From: Holophagaceae bacterium
GTDB lineage: Bacteria; Acidobacteriota; Holophagae; Holophagales; Holophagaceae
Direction of reading: 5' to 3'
DNA length: 64,000 nucleotides
NCBI GenBank assembly: GCA_016710635.1
Contig: JADJVL010000001.1
Span: 1-64,000, forward strand
Shown: in pieces, positions 21,059 through 30,443 of the stretch
How positions within the stretch are numbered: position 1 is the stretch's first letter
Layout of the letters: the number at the start of each line of letters is the position of its first letter
Translations under genes and position numbers: made by a program
The notes under the pieces: model-generated
What the model saw: only the letters and a program-made list of their open reading frames with translations
Told to the model about the DNA's origin: nothing
The model's database searches: none

Positions 21059-24000
21059 TCAGCGGGTGATGGCGAGGTTGTAGGGCAAGGTGGTGCTGCT
21101 GCCGGCGTAGCGCTTCACGGCGACATAGACTGTGGTGGCCGTGGCCCCGTTGGTCCAGCTCACATTCTCCGTGGTGGTGCTCCCGGTCCCGCTGGCCAGG
21201 GAGGTCCCCGCCGCGTTGTAGAAGTACAGGTCGTAGTCGTAGGTCGTTCCCGTCGGGCCCGTCATGGCCACCGCGAGGGTCTTGCCCGCGCCCACGGTCA
21301 CCTTGAAGTAGTCGTTGTCCGTGGAGGAGCCGATGTAGCCCACGACCTTGGTGGCCGTGTCCGGCACCGTGTTGGCGGTGGCGATGGTGTTGTTGGCCTC
21401 CACCTCGTTGTAGGTCACGCTCGGGGGCGGCGTCACGTAGCTCAGCGCCAGGTTGTAGGGCGTCGCGCTGGTCCCGCTGTAGACATAGACATTGGCGTAG
21501 ACCGTCAGGGCCGACGCGCCGCTGTTGGTGTAGGTCACGCTTTCCGTGGCGGTGGAGCCCGTGCTGCTGGTGAGGGTCGTCCCCGCGCTGTTCTTCAGGG
21601 CGAGGTCCCAGTCCACGCCCGTGGGGCCGGTCATGGCGATGGTGATCTTCTGGCCCGCCGACAGGGTCAGGGCGAAGAAGTCCGGATTGCCCGTCGCCGT
21701 ATGGGTGCCCTGGATGGCGGTGTAGGTGGCGCCCACGGCGTTGGCGGCGGCGACGGTGTCGTTGGGCTCGACTTCGTTGAAGGTCGTGCTGGGGGGCACC
21801 GAGTTGACCGTCAGGGTGGCGTTGGCCGAGGTGGCGCTGCCCACGCTGTTGCTGACGACGACACTGAAGGTGGACCCGCTGTCGCCGGTGGTGGTGGCGG
21901 GAGTCGTGTAGGAGGAAGCGGTGGCGCCGGAAATGTTCACCGCGTTCTTGCGCCACTGGTAGGTGAAGGGGCGCGGTGCCGGAGGCGGCGACGGAGAAGG
22001 TCGCGGTGGCCCCGGCGGTGACGGTCTGGCTGGCGGGCTGGGTGGTGATGGTGGGCGCCGTCGCGGCGGCGTTCACCGTCAGCGTCGCGTTGTTGGAGGT
22101 GGCGCTGCCGGCGCTGTTGGTGACCACGCAGCGGAAGGTGGCGCCGCTGTCGCCGGTGGTGGTGGCGGGCGTGGTGTAGGAGGCGGCGGTGGCGCCGGAA
22201 ATGTTCACGGCGTTCTTCTGCCACTGGTAGGTCAGGGGCGCCGTGCCGGAGGCCGTCACGGTGAAGGTGGCGGTGGCGCCGGCGGTGACGGTGACGCTGC
22301 TGGGCTGGCCCGTGATGCTCGGCGCCGTGGCGGCGGCGTTCACCGTGAGGGTCGCGGTGCTGGAGGTGGCCCCGCCGGCGCTGTTGCTCACGGTCACATA
22401 GAAGCCGCTGCCGCTGTCGCCGGTCACCGTGGCCGGGGTGGTGTAGGAGGCCGCCGTGGCGCCACTGATGGCGGCGCTGTTCTTGAACCACTGGTAGGCG
22501 AGGGGCGCCGTGCCCGAGGCCGTGACGCTGAAGCTGGCGGTCTGGCCCGCGGTCACCGTGGTGCTGGCGGGCTGGCCGGTGATGCTCGGCGCCGTGACGA
22601 CCACCGAGCCCTGCAGCTCCCAGAAGCCGCGGCCGAAGGTGGCGAGGCGGACCTTGCTGGAATCCGGGGCGACCCAGATGTCGGTGACGTTCACGAAGGG
22701 CAGGCCCGAACCCCAGCGGGCCCAGGTGGCGCCGGCGTCGCCGGAGCGGTAGAGGCCCAGTTCGGTGCCGGCGTAGAGCACGTTCCGGTCGCCGGGATCC
22801 ACGGTCACGATGTTCACCGGCACGCCACTGGGCAGGCCGTTGCCATCGATGGCGGTCCAGGTGCTGCCGAAGTTGCTGGACTTCCACACGTGGTTCTTGG
22901 TGGCGTCGGGGGCCACGGAGGCGGCGTAGACCACGTTGTAGTCCGTCGGGTCGAAGGCCACGTAGCTCATGTAGGAGCCGTTGTTGGGCGTGGTCCCGGC
23001 CAGGGTCCAGGAGCTGCCGGCGTTGGCGGTGAGGTAGATCCGGCCGGCGCTGGCCACCAGGCCCACCACGCTGGCGTTGGACTTGGCGGCGCCCACGTTG
23101 CGGATCACGAAGGAGGTGGTCGGCAGGCCCGACACGCCCATGGCGGTCCAGGCGCCGGCGAAGTTCGTGGACTTGTAGACCTTCAGGTTGGCGAAGGTGT
23201 AGACCGTGTTCCCGGTGCTGTCCGCAGGGCTCATGAAGATGCGGGTGATGAAGGGCGCCGTGGTGTTGTTGTTGCTCTCGGTGATGCCCGTGGAGGCCAC
23301 GGCGAAGGTCAGGCCGGCGTCCGTGCTCTTGTAGACGCGGGTGTAGTAAAGGCTGCCCAGCATGGTGTTGCCGTTTGCGGCGTTGATCACCGCTCCGAAG
23401 CCGTCGCCGCCGATGTACTGGTTGTAGGTGGTGGTCGTGGTGCTGCGGACGCGGGTGCCGTTGTCCTGGAAGCCGCCGATCACCGCATCGGGCTTGTTGA
23501 GGCTGGAGCCGACGGAGTAGATCAGGTGGCTGGTGATGCCGATGTTGAGGGACGAGGTCCAGGTGGTGCCGCCGTCCGTGGACTTGAAGATGCCGCCGTC
23601 GGTGCCCGCGTACAGGACGCTGCTGCTCGCCATGGCGCCGCAATGCCAGTCCGCGTGGACGTAGGGCAGGCCGCCCTGGGCCAGCCAGTCGGTCTTCTTG
23701 GTCCAGGAGGTGCCGCCGCTGGTGCTCTTGGCCATGTAGAGCTGGCCGCCGAGGTACACGGTGCTGGCGTTGGAGGGGTCGATGAGGATGGCGTGGTTGT
23801 AGAAGCCCTGGCCGCCGAGGATGTCGGTGATGCCCGTGGTGGCGAGGCTGGTCCAGGTGGCGCCGCCGTCGGTGCTCTTGTAGATGGCGTTGAGGTTCTG
23901 GTCGGCCTTGGAGGCCATGGCGTAGAGGGTCGTGCGGGTATTGGGGGCCGAGGCCACCGAGATGCGGGTGCAGGTGGTGGCGATGCCGCTGGCCTGGGTC

Positions 24001-24962
24001 CAGGTGGCGCCGCTGTCCGTGGATCGCCAGACCTGGCCGGCGGTGGCGCTCGACGCATTGGCGGGATCGGCCTCGAGGGTCATGACGAAATTCGTGCCGC
24101 CGGCCCAGGCGAGATCCCAGGCCTTGGCGGTGGCGGCGATGGAGGCCACCGCGCCGTAGGTGGCGCCGCCGTCGGTGGAGCGGAAGAGGCCCGTGTTCGT
24201 GGAGACCAGCACGATGCTGCTGTTGGTCGGGTGGACGAGCACCGACTGGATGGTGCTGGAGGCTCCGAGCTGGACCGGCGCGCCCCAGGTCGCGCCGCCG
24301 TCGGTGGACTTGACGATGCCGTTGCCCGAGCCGTCGAAGGGATCCCCCAGGCCGAGGTAGAGCACGCTGCTATTGGCGGGGTCCATGGCGAGGTAGCCGC
24401 AGGAGAGGCTGCCGAGGGCGTCCGACAGGGGCGTCCAGCTCGTGCCGCCATTGGTGGTCTTCCAGACGCCGCCGCCGGCGGTGGCCACATAGATGATGTT
24501 GGTGTTGTTCGGATCCACCAGGATGGTCCGGGGCCGGCCGCTGTCCGTCTGGTTGAGGCTGGAGCTGCCGTTCTTGATGACGTCGGCCTTGGTGGGGCCG
24601 ATGTTCAGCCAGGTCCCGGAAGCCGGGGCGGCGGCGAAGGCCTTGTGCCGGAAGGGATCGGGCATCAGGTCCGCGAAGCGCTCCCGCTGGTCGGCGGCGA
24701 CGCCCATGAGGAAGCGGCCGAATTCCGCATTGCGCTCGCCGTACCAGCGCTTGTGGGCTTCGCGGCGCAGGCCGGCCTTGTCCGTGATGGGGCGGCCGCC
24801 GGGGCCGAGGGGCGGCCAGACGCCCTGGGCGTCGTCGGTGGCCTCCACCTGCCGGAGCATGAGTTCGGGATCCTGCGGCTCCGCGGTCGGACGGGCTTCC
24901 TGAGCCTGCAGCAGCAGGCCGCCGGCCGCCAGGAGCAGTGCGAGGGTGCGGGCGTGGGTCAT
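21059..24962 (-). CDS. Secreted beta-propeller / Ig / PPC protein, apparent frameshift
   Basis: A reconstructed protein of ~1,300 residues. ATG 24962 has AAGGAG upstream and begins a signal peptide (MTHARTLALLLAAGGLLLQA). Residues ~110-780 are a sortilin/BNR-like propeller (TTNGGTSWTP, STDGGATW repeated). Ig-like domains start near 784, 885 and 970 (SITGQPASTTVTAGQTASFS). Two pre-peptidase C-terminal (PPC) domains cover ~1,062-1,300 (NEVEPNDTVAAANAV; NEVEANNTIATANTV). The frame breaks at ~21,966, where AAGGGGCGCGG carries one base more than the matching AAGGGCGCCG of the paralogous protease gene; without the shift the frame runs into His/Arg-rich nonsense. The C-terminal ~900 bp is nearly identical to that of the M4 protease at 27225. 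Probably extracellular; substrate unknown. Confidence 0.82.
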
Positions 24963-25140
24963 GGGGTTCTCCTTGGGATCCGCGGGGGGGACGGATTGCC
25001 GGGGTTGAATGTGGCTTCGCCGGGATCGGCGGCGCAGGGCCGACCGGATCCCGGGGCATGGGACATGGAAAGGAGCGGGGTAGCCTTCAACTCTCGTGGC
25101 GTGGTGGAAACCCGGTCCAATCAAGATTTGGTAAGGAAGA

Positions 25141-26439
25141 TTAAGTTTTTTTCAGGTCGGGAATATCCATGCGCACCTCCGTGCCCGTGCCCGTCGCCTC
25201 GAGGATCGCCACATCCCCGCCATGGAGCCGGGCGATGCTCCGCACGATGGCGAGGCCCAGTCCCAGCCCGCGGCTGCCCTGTCCCTTGGTCCAGCGCTGG
25301 CCCAGCCGGGGCTTCAGGGCGGGATCGACGCCGCGCCCCGTGTCCAGCACTGAGAGAAGACAGGCGCCCCCTTCCCGCCGCGCGGCCAGCGTGACGCGGC
25401 CCCCTTCGGGCGTGTGCCGCAGGGCATTCGCCACGAGGTTGTGGAGGGCCCGCTCCAGAAGGCTCCGGTCCCCGTCGAGGGTGAGCTGGGCCTCCGCCGC
25501 CACTTCGAGGGTGACGCCCGCCTCTTCCGCCGATGCCTCGAAGAAGTCCGCCACATGAAGGAGCAGGTCCCGCACCGGGAGGCCCGTCCGCCGCAGTTCC
25601 GCCCCGGGATCCTCCGCCTTGGCGAGGAAGAGCATCTGCTCGATCTGGGTCGCCAGGCGGTCGCATTCCTCGAGGATGGAGCCGAGGGCCTCCGGCGGGC
25701 CTTCCCCGTTGCGGATCAGGGATTCCGCTTCGGAGCGGAGGCTTTGGATGGGGGTTCGGAGTTCGTGGGCCAGCTCCCCGGCGAGGCCCGAGAGGCGGTC
25801 AAAGGCCTCCTCCAGCCGGCCCAGGGCTCCGTTGAGGCGCTGCACCACTTCGCCGAGTTCGATGGGGTAGGCGGAGGGGTCCAGGCGATGGCCCAGGCTG
25901 CCGGGGCGGATGGCCGCGGCCTCGTCCGCCAGCCGGTGCAGCGGGGCGAGGCCCCGGGCGGCCACATAGCGGCCCAGCAGCGCCGCCGCCAGGGCGCTCA
26001 GCGCCACCCCCAGCAGGAGCGTGCGGCGGAAGCCTCCCACCAGGGACTCCTCGTGGGTCCGGTCCACGGCGAGGAGGAGGCCGCCCGGCCGGCGGGCCAC
26101 CAGGAACATGCGGCCGTCCGCCTCCACCTCCCGCATGCCGTCCGCGGGCAGGCCCGCCTCGTCGAGTCTGGGAAAGCCCGGGCTCTGCCGCGGGGGAGGC
26201 CCCGGGACCTTCCACTCCACCCGCTCGGGCCCAGCCCCCGCGCCGGGGCCTGGGGAGGGGTTCCCGATCTCGCGGAGGACCAGCTGGGCCTGGGCCTCCA
26301 TGACCAGGGCATCCTCCGCATCGAGGCTGCGCCGCAGGGCGGCCTCCATGAAGAGGGCCATGCCCCCCGCCATCAGGAAGGCGCCCAGGGCGAAGCCCCA
26401 CTGGAGCCGGCTGAGGAGGCTGCCCCGCACATTGAACAT
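25141..26439 (-). CDS. Two-component sensor histidine kinase
   Basis: A 432-residue membrane kinase. TM1 is ~14-33 (FALGAFLMAGGMALFMEAAL), a periplasmic sensor loop runs to ~135, and TM2 is ~138-160 (LLLGVALSALAAALLGRYVA), then HAMP. HisKA has the phospho-acceptor His in LAGELAHELRTPIQSLRSEA (~230). The HATPase domain has the N-box NLVANALRHTP, G1 DTGRGVDP and G2 GLGLGLAIVRS. This order is that of heavy-metal/OmpR-partner kinases. It sits 45 bp after the response regulator in the same direction. No clear terminator separates it from the propeller gene starting at 24962, so readthrough is possible. The target genes are unknown; the neighbouring secreted proteins are candidates by position only. 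Confidence 0.92.
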   Translation of the reverse strand: MFNVRGSLLSRLQWGFALGAFLMAGGMALFMEAALRRSLDAEDALVMEAQAQLVLREIGNPSPGPGAGAGPERVEWKVPGPPPRQSPGFPRLDEAGLPADGMREVEADGRMFLVARRPGGLLLAVDRTHEESLVGGFRRTLLLGVALSALAAALLGRYVAARGLAPLHRLADEAAAIRPGSLGHRLDPSAYPIELGEVVQRLNGALGRLEEAFDRLSGLAGELAHELRTPIQSLRSEAESLIRNGEGPPEALGSILEECDRLATQIEQMLFLAKAEDPGAELRRTGLPVRDLLLHVADFFEASAEEAGVTLEVAAEAQLTLDGDRSLLERALHNLVANALRHTPEGGRVTLAARREGGACLLSVLDTGRGVDPALKPRLGQRWTKGQGSRGLGLGLAIVRSIARLHGGDVAILEATGTGTEVRMDIPDLKKT

Positions 26440-26484
26440 CCCTCGACTATGAACCAGGGCGGGCGCGCCCGGGAACCGTCCGCC

Positions 26485-27162
26485 TCAGGCCTTCGCCTCG
26501 AGGACCACCCCCACGCCCCGGAGCGTATGGATGAGCTTGGCGGCGAAGGGCTCGTCGAGCTTCCGCCGCAGGCGGCGGATCTGGACGTCCACGGCGTTGC
26601 CGTCGGTGACCACGTCCATGCCCCACACCGCCTGGACGATCTGGGCCCGGGACACCACTTCGCCGGGGTGCTGGAGCAGCAGGGAGGCCAGGGCGTACTC
26701 CTTGGGCGTGAGGTCCACCCGGCGGCCCTCCCGCATGATGCGGCGCTGGCCCGGCTCCCAGACGAGGTCCGCGATCCGGACCTGGGACACCGCCGGGACC
26801 GCGGCGCTGCGCCGCAGGATCGCCCGGACCCGGGCGAGGACCTCGGGGAGCGCGTAGGGCTTCACGATGTAGTCGTCGCCACCTTCGTTGAGGCCCCGGA
26901 TCCGGTCCTCGGTGGAATCCTTGGCACTGAGGAAGAGGACCGGGGAGCCCAGGCCATCGTGCCGGAGCCGCCGCACGGCCTCCAGGCCTGAGATGCCCGG
27001 CAGCATGACGTCCACCAGGAGCGCGTCGAAGGTCCCCTGCCGGGCCCGCTGGAGGGCCTCCTCGCCGGTATGGCAGACCACCGTCTCGAAGCCCGCTTCC
27101 TCCAGGCCGGCGGCGAGGTGCCGGGCGATCTTGGGTTCGTCCTCCACGATAAGCAGGCGCAT
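26485..27162 (-). CDS. OmpR/PhoB-family response regulator
   Basis: A 225-residue regulator with a receiver domain (residues 1-115; acidic pocket EDE at 7-9, phospho-Asp in ALLVDVMLPGISG, Lys in DYIVKPYALPEV) and a C-terminal winged helix (~130-222; LTPKEYALASLLLQHPGEVV, VDVQIRRLRRKLDEP, IHTLRGVGVVLE). Phosphorylation by the histidine kinase encoded 45 bp downstream is the expected input. The ATG at 27162 has GGAG-like sequence upstream. It is first in the RR-HK operon, and the hairpin at 27179-27210 insulates it from the protease gene. Confidence 0.93.
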   Translation of the reverse strand: MRLLIVEDEPKIARHLAAGLEEAGFETVVCHTGEEALQRARQGTFDALLVDVMLPGISGLEAVRRLRHDGLGSPVLFLSAKDSTEDRIRGLNEGGDDYIVKPYALPEVLARVRAILRRSAAVPAVSQVRIADLVWEPGQRRIMREGRRVDLTPKEYALASLLLQHPGEVVSRAQIVQAVWGMDVVTDGNAVDVQIRRLRRKLDEPFAAKLIHTLRGVGVVLEAKA

Positions 27163-27178
27163 GGAGGAACTTTAACGG

Positions 27179-27210
27179 ACAAAAGGGCCGCCCGGAGGCG
27201 GCCCTTTTGT
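27179..27210 (-). terminator. Terminator of the first M4 protease gene
   Basis: The stem ACAAAAGGGCCGCC / GGCGGCCCTTTTGT is a strong hairpin with A and T flanks 15 bp beyond the stop at 27225. It lies just upstream of the response-regulator start. Confidence 0.85.
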
Positions 27211-27224
27211 GGAAATCGTCAGCC

Positions 27225-30200
27225 TCAGCGGGTGATGGCGAGGTTGTAGGGCGTGGTCGTGCTGCTGCCGGCGTAGCGCTTCACGGCGACGTAGACCGTG
27301 GTGGCCGTGGCCCCGTTGGTCCAGCTCACGTTCTCCGTGGTGGTGCTCCCGGTCCCGCTGGCCAGGGAGGTCCCCGCCGCGTTGTAGAAGTACAGGTCGT
27401 AATCGTAGGTCGTGCCCGTCGGCCCCGTCATGGCCACCGCGAGGGTCTTGCCCGCGCCCACGGTCACCTTGAAGTAGTCGTTGTCCGTGGAGGAGCCGAT
27501 GTAGCCCACCACCTTGGTGGCCGTGTCCGGCACGGTGTTGGCGGTGGCGATGGTGTTGTTGGCCTCCACCTCGTTGTAGGTCACGCTCGGGGGCGGCGTC
27601 ACGTAGCTCAGGGCCAGGTTGTAGGGCGTCGCGCTCGTCCCGCTGTAGACGTAGACATTGGCGTAGACCGTCAGGGCCGACGCGCCGCTGTTGGTGTAGG
27701 TCACGTTTTCCGTGGCGGTGGAACCCGTGCTGCTGGTGAGGGTCGTGCCCGCGCTGTTCTTCAGGGCCAGGTCCCAGTCCACGCCCGTGGGGCCGGTCAT
27801 GGCGATGGTGACCTTCTGGCCCGCGGCGAGGGTCAGGGCGAAGAAGTCCGGATTACCCGTCGCGGCGTGATAGCCCTTGATGGCCGTATAGGTGCTCGCC
27901 ACCGCATCCGCTCCGGCGACGGTGTCGTTGGGCTCGGCTTCCGTGAAGGTCGTGCTCGGCGGCACCGAATTGACCGTCAGGGTGGCGTTGCCCGAAGTGG
28001 CGCTGCCCACGCTGTTGCTGACGACGACGCTGAAGGTGGATCCGCTGTCGCCGGTGGTGGTGGCCGGCGTCGTGTAGGAGGAAGCGGTGGCGCCGGAAAT
28101 GTTCACGGCGTTCTTGCGCCACTGGTAGGTGAAGGGCGCCGTGCCGGAGGCGGCGACGGAGAAGGTCGCGGTGGCCCCGGCGGTGACCGTCTGGCTGGCG
28201 GGCTGGGTGGTGATGGTCGGCGCCGTCGCCGTCGAGGAGACCGTGAGGGTGGCGTTGTTGGAGGTGGCGCTGCCGGCGCTGTTGGTGACCACGACGCGGA
28301 AGGTGGCGCCGCTGTCGCCGGTGGTGGTGGCGGGGGTCGTGTAGGAAGCCGCGCTGGCGCCGGCGATGTTCGCCCCGTTCTTCTGCCACTGGTAGGTGAA
28401 GGGCGCCGTGCCGGAGACCGTCACGGAGAAGGTGGCGGTGGCGCCGGCGTTGACGGTGACGCTGGCGGGGTGACTGGTGATGGAGGGCGCCGTGGCGGAA
28501 CCGCTCCAGGGGGCACCCACATTGATGGCCGCGTAGGCGTTCCAGACCGCGGCCTCCTCGGCCCCGCCGGCGCCGTAGAGTTCCTTGGCGGCGGCGATGG
28601 CGCCGGTGCGGGCGGCGGCGTAGTTGGAGCTGGCGGTCAGCTTGGTGGTGAGGGTGCGGTACCAGATGCGGGCGGCCTTCTCATTGCCGATGCCCGTCAT
28701 GCCGCCGGGCAGGTAGGAGCTGTAGAAGTCGCTGCTGGAGGTGCTGCTGGCGCCCCGGGCGAGGAAGTAGAACATGCGGTTGTTGGGGCCCGAGCTGTAG
28801 TGCACGTCGATGCTGCCGATGCCCGAATACCAGGCATCCTTGGAACCGCCGTCCTTGCTGGGCTTGTACATGTAGCGCAGCGCCGTGCCGGGGTGGCCCC
28901 AGCTGTTCTCGAACATGGTGTAGTTGGCCGTGATGGTGCCGGAACCCGCGGCGTCGGGCACCACCGCGCCGGTGCCGCCGCCGCCCAGGACGTAGAACTC
29001 GACGGCGGTGCCGAAGATGTCCGAGTTGGATTCGTTCAGGCCGCCGGACTCGCCGCTGTAGGTCAGGTTGGCCGTGTTGGCGCAGACGCCGTGGGTCATC
29101 TCGTGGCCCGCGGTGTCGAGATCCGCCTCACCCACGGAACCGCCGCCGGCCGGGTCGCCGTCGCCATAGGTCATGCAGAAGCAGCTGTCCTGCCAGAAGG
29201 CGTTGTCGTAGCTGCTGCTGTAGTGCATGCGGCTGAAGGTGGCCTTGCCCGTGTTGTCGATGCCGTTGCGGCCATAGACGTTCTTGAAGAAGTCCCAGGT
29301 GGCCTGGAGGCCGCGGTGGGCGTCCACGGCGGCGGTCTGGCCGATGTCACCGGTGGTGGAGTTCGTCGTGCCCGAGCCGTAGGCGGCGCCCAGCTGGCCC
29401 CAGGTGTTGTCGGGATCGGTGTAGATGGTGCCGTTGCCCGTGGTGGCGTGGTTCAGGTTGGTGGTGATGTTGTTGCCGAAGGTGCCGCCGGTGCCGCGGG
29501 TCATGTCGCGCATCTCGAAGCCCGAGGTGACGCTGTTGGTGTTGATGCTCACCGTGCCGTACCACTGGGACTTGCCGGTGCCGGTCACGCCGCTGGTGTG
29601 CAGGGAGTTCCAGTCCTTGATCACCGCGCCGGTGTGGGCGTTGATGAGGAAGTCGTGCTCGCGGGTCTCCAGGCGGCCGTTCATCAGCTCGGCGTGCACG
29701 TGGTAGGCCAGGGTGTAGCGGACCACCTGGGTCACCAGGTCCTCGCCGTTGAGTTCCTGGTCCGTCACGTTCCGGCGGCCGGGCTTGCGGATGGAAGTGG
29801 TCTCGGGGACGATCACCAGCTCGACGGCGGGGGCGGCGCTGTAGGGGCCCTTGGGGGACAGGATGCGGTGGGCCGCCGCCAGGGCCTCGGTCTCGGAGAG
29901 GGAGGGCGTGGTGGAGATGTTGATGTTGCGGTGGAGCGCGTCGGTGTTGGGCAGGAAGGCGCCTTCCTGGTCCACGTGGGTGATGACGTCGCCGCCCCAG
30001 ACCTTCACGCCGTCCACCCGCTGCTGGAAGCGCGCGTGCGTCTGGCCGAGCTCATCGCTGAAATAGGTGCGCAGCTCGAAGTTGTTGCGGGCGTCGAGGC
30101 CCATGTCCTGGCGCAGGCTGAGGAGGCGCGACTGGGCGTTCTCGGCGTGGACGCGGGCTTCGGGCGACTGGGCCTGCGCCGCGAGGGCGATGGCGAGGGC

Positions 30201-30230
30201 GGTGAGGACGGGCAGCGGGCGGATCTTCAA
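27225..30230 (-). CDS. Secreted M4 (thermolysin-family) metalloprotease with Ig and PPC domains
   Basis: A 1,001-residue zinc protease with a TTG start at 30230 (GGAGG 8 bases upstream; no nearby ATG). Signal peptide ~1-20; FTP/PepSY-type propeptide to ~200 (HARFQQRVDGVKVWGGDVIT). The catalytic M4 domain (~210-570) has zinc motif HEMTH (~378), the third-ligand Glu in GGLNESNSD (~397) and the catalytic His region DVHYSSGPNN (~476). Two Ig-like domains (~575-755) and two PPC domains (~770-1001) follow; PPC domains are usually removed on secretion. It probably digests extracellular protein. It is paralogous to the next upstream protease, and its C-terminal ~900 bp nearly matches the propeller protein at 21059. 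Confidence 0.92.
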   Translation of the reverse strand: MKIRPLPVLTALAIALAAQAQSPEARVHAENAQSRLLSLRQDMGLDARNNFELRTYFSDELGQTHARFQQRVDGVKVWGGDVITHVDQEGAFLPNTDALHRNINISTTPSLSETEALAAAHRILSPKGPYSAAPAVELVIVPETTSIRKPGRRNVTDQELNGEDLVTQVVRYTLAYHVHAELMNGRLETREHDFLINAHTGAVIKDWNSLHTSGVTGTGKSQWYGTVSINTNSVTSGFEMRDMTRGTGGTFGNNITTNLNHATTGNGTIYTDPDNTWGQLGAAYGSGTTNSTTGDIGQTAAVDAHRGLQATWDFFKNVYGRNGIDNTGKATFSRMHYSSSYDNAFWQDSCFCMTYGDGDPAGGGSVGEADLDTAGHEMTHGVCANTANLTYSGESGGLNESNSDIFGTAVEFYVLGGGGTGAVVPDAAGSGTITANYTMFENSWGHPGTALRYMYKPSKDGGSKDAWYSGIGSIDVHYSSGPNNRMFYFLARGASSTSSSDFYSSYLPGGMTGIGNEKAARIWYRTLTTKLTASSNYAAARTGAIAAAKELYGAGGAEEAAVWNAYAAINVGAPWSGSATAPSITSHPASVTVNAGATATFSVTVSGTAPFTYQWQKNGANIAGASAASYTTPATTTGDSGATFRVVVTNSAGSATSNNATLTVSSTATAPTITTQPASQTVTAGATATFSVAASGTAPFTYQWRKNAVNISGATASSYTTPATTTGDSGSTFSVVVSNSVGSATSGNATLTVNSVPPSTTFTEAEPNDTVAGADAVASTYTAIKGYHAATGNPDFFALTLAAGQKVTIAMTGPTGVDWDLALKNSAGTTLTSSTGSTATENVTYTNSGASALTVYANVYVYSGTSATPYNLALSYVTPPPSVTYNEVEANNTIATANTVPDTATKVVGYIGSSTDNDYFKVTVGAGKTLAVAMTGPTGTTYDYDLYFYNAAGTSLASGTGSTTTENVSWTNGATATTVYVAVKRYAGSSTTTPYNLAITR

Positions 30231-30389
30231 GGGGATCCCTCCAATGGGGGAAAGCCCGCCGGGCGCGAAGGCCTGGCGGGGCGTGAGTGGGGTTGAAAGA
30301 TCGGGGATGGTGGTTCAACTTCCCACCCGGGCCCGTTAATTGGTGTGAAGAGTGGTGAATTGTTGTTAAGGAAAGCGCCTCCCGGGCAC

Positions 30390-30419
30390 GAAAAAGGCCG
30401 CCTCGCGGCGGCCTTTTTC
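30390..30419 (-). terminator. Terminator of the second M4 protease gene
   Basis: The stem GAAAAAGGCCGCC / GGCGGCCTTTTTC with a 4-base loop lies 25 bp beyond the stop at 30444. It shares its core with the terminator at 8019-8046. Confidence 0.85.
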
Positions 30420-30443
30420 TCGAGCGGAGGACGGCTCGAACGA

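Noticed and set aside
21963..25394. Long + strand open frames over the propeller gene and kinase, and similarly 27207-30296 over the protease
   Set aside because: They are antisense to genes with intact domains; the translations are low-complexity Gly/Val/Arg/His-rich and match no family.
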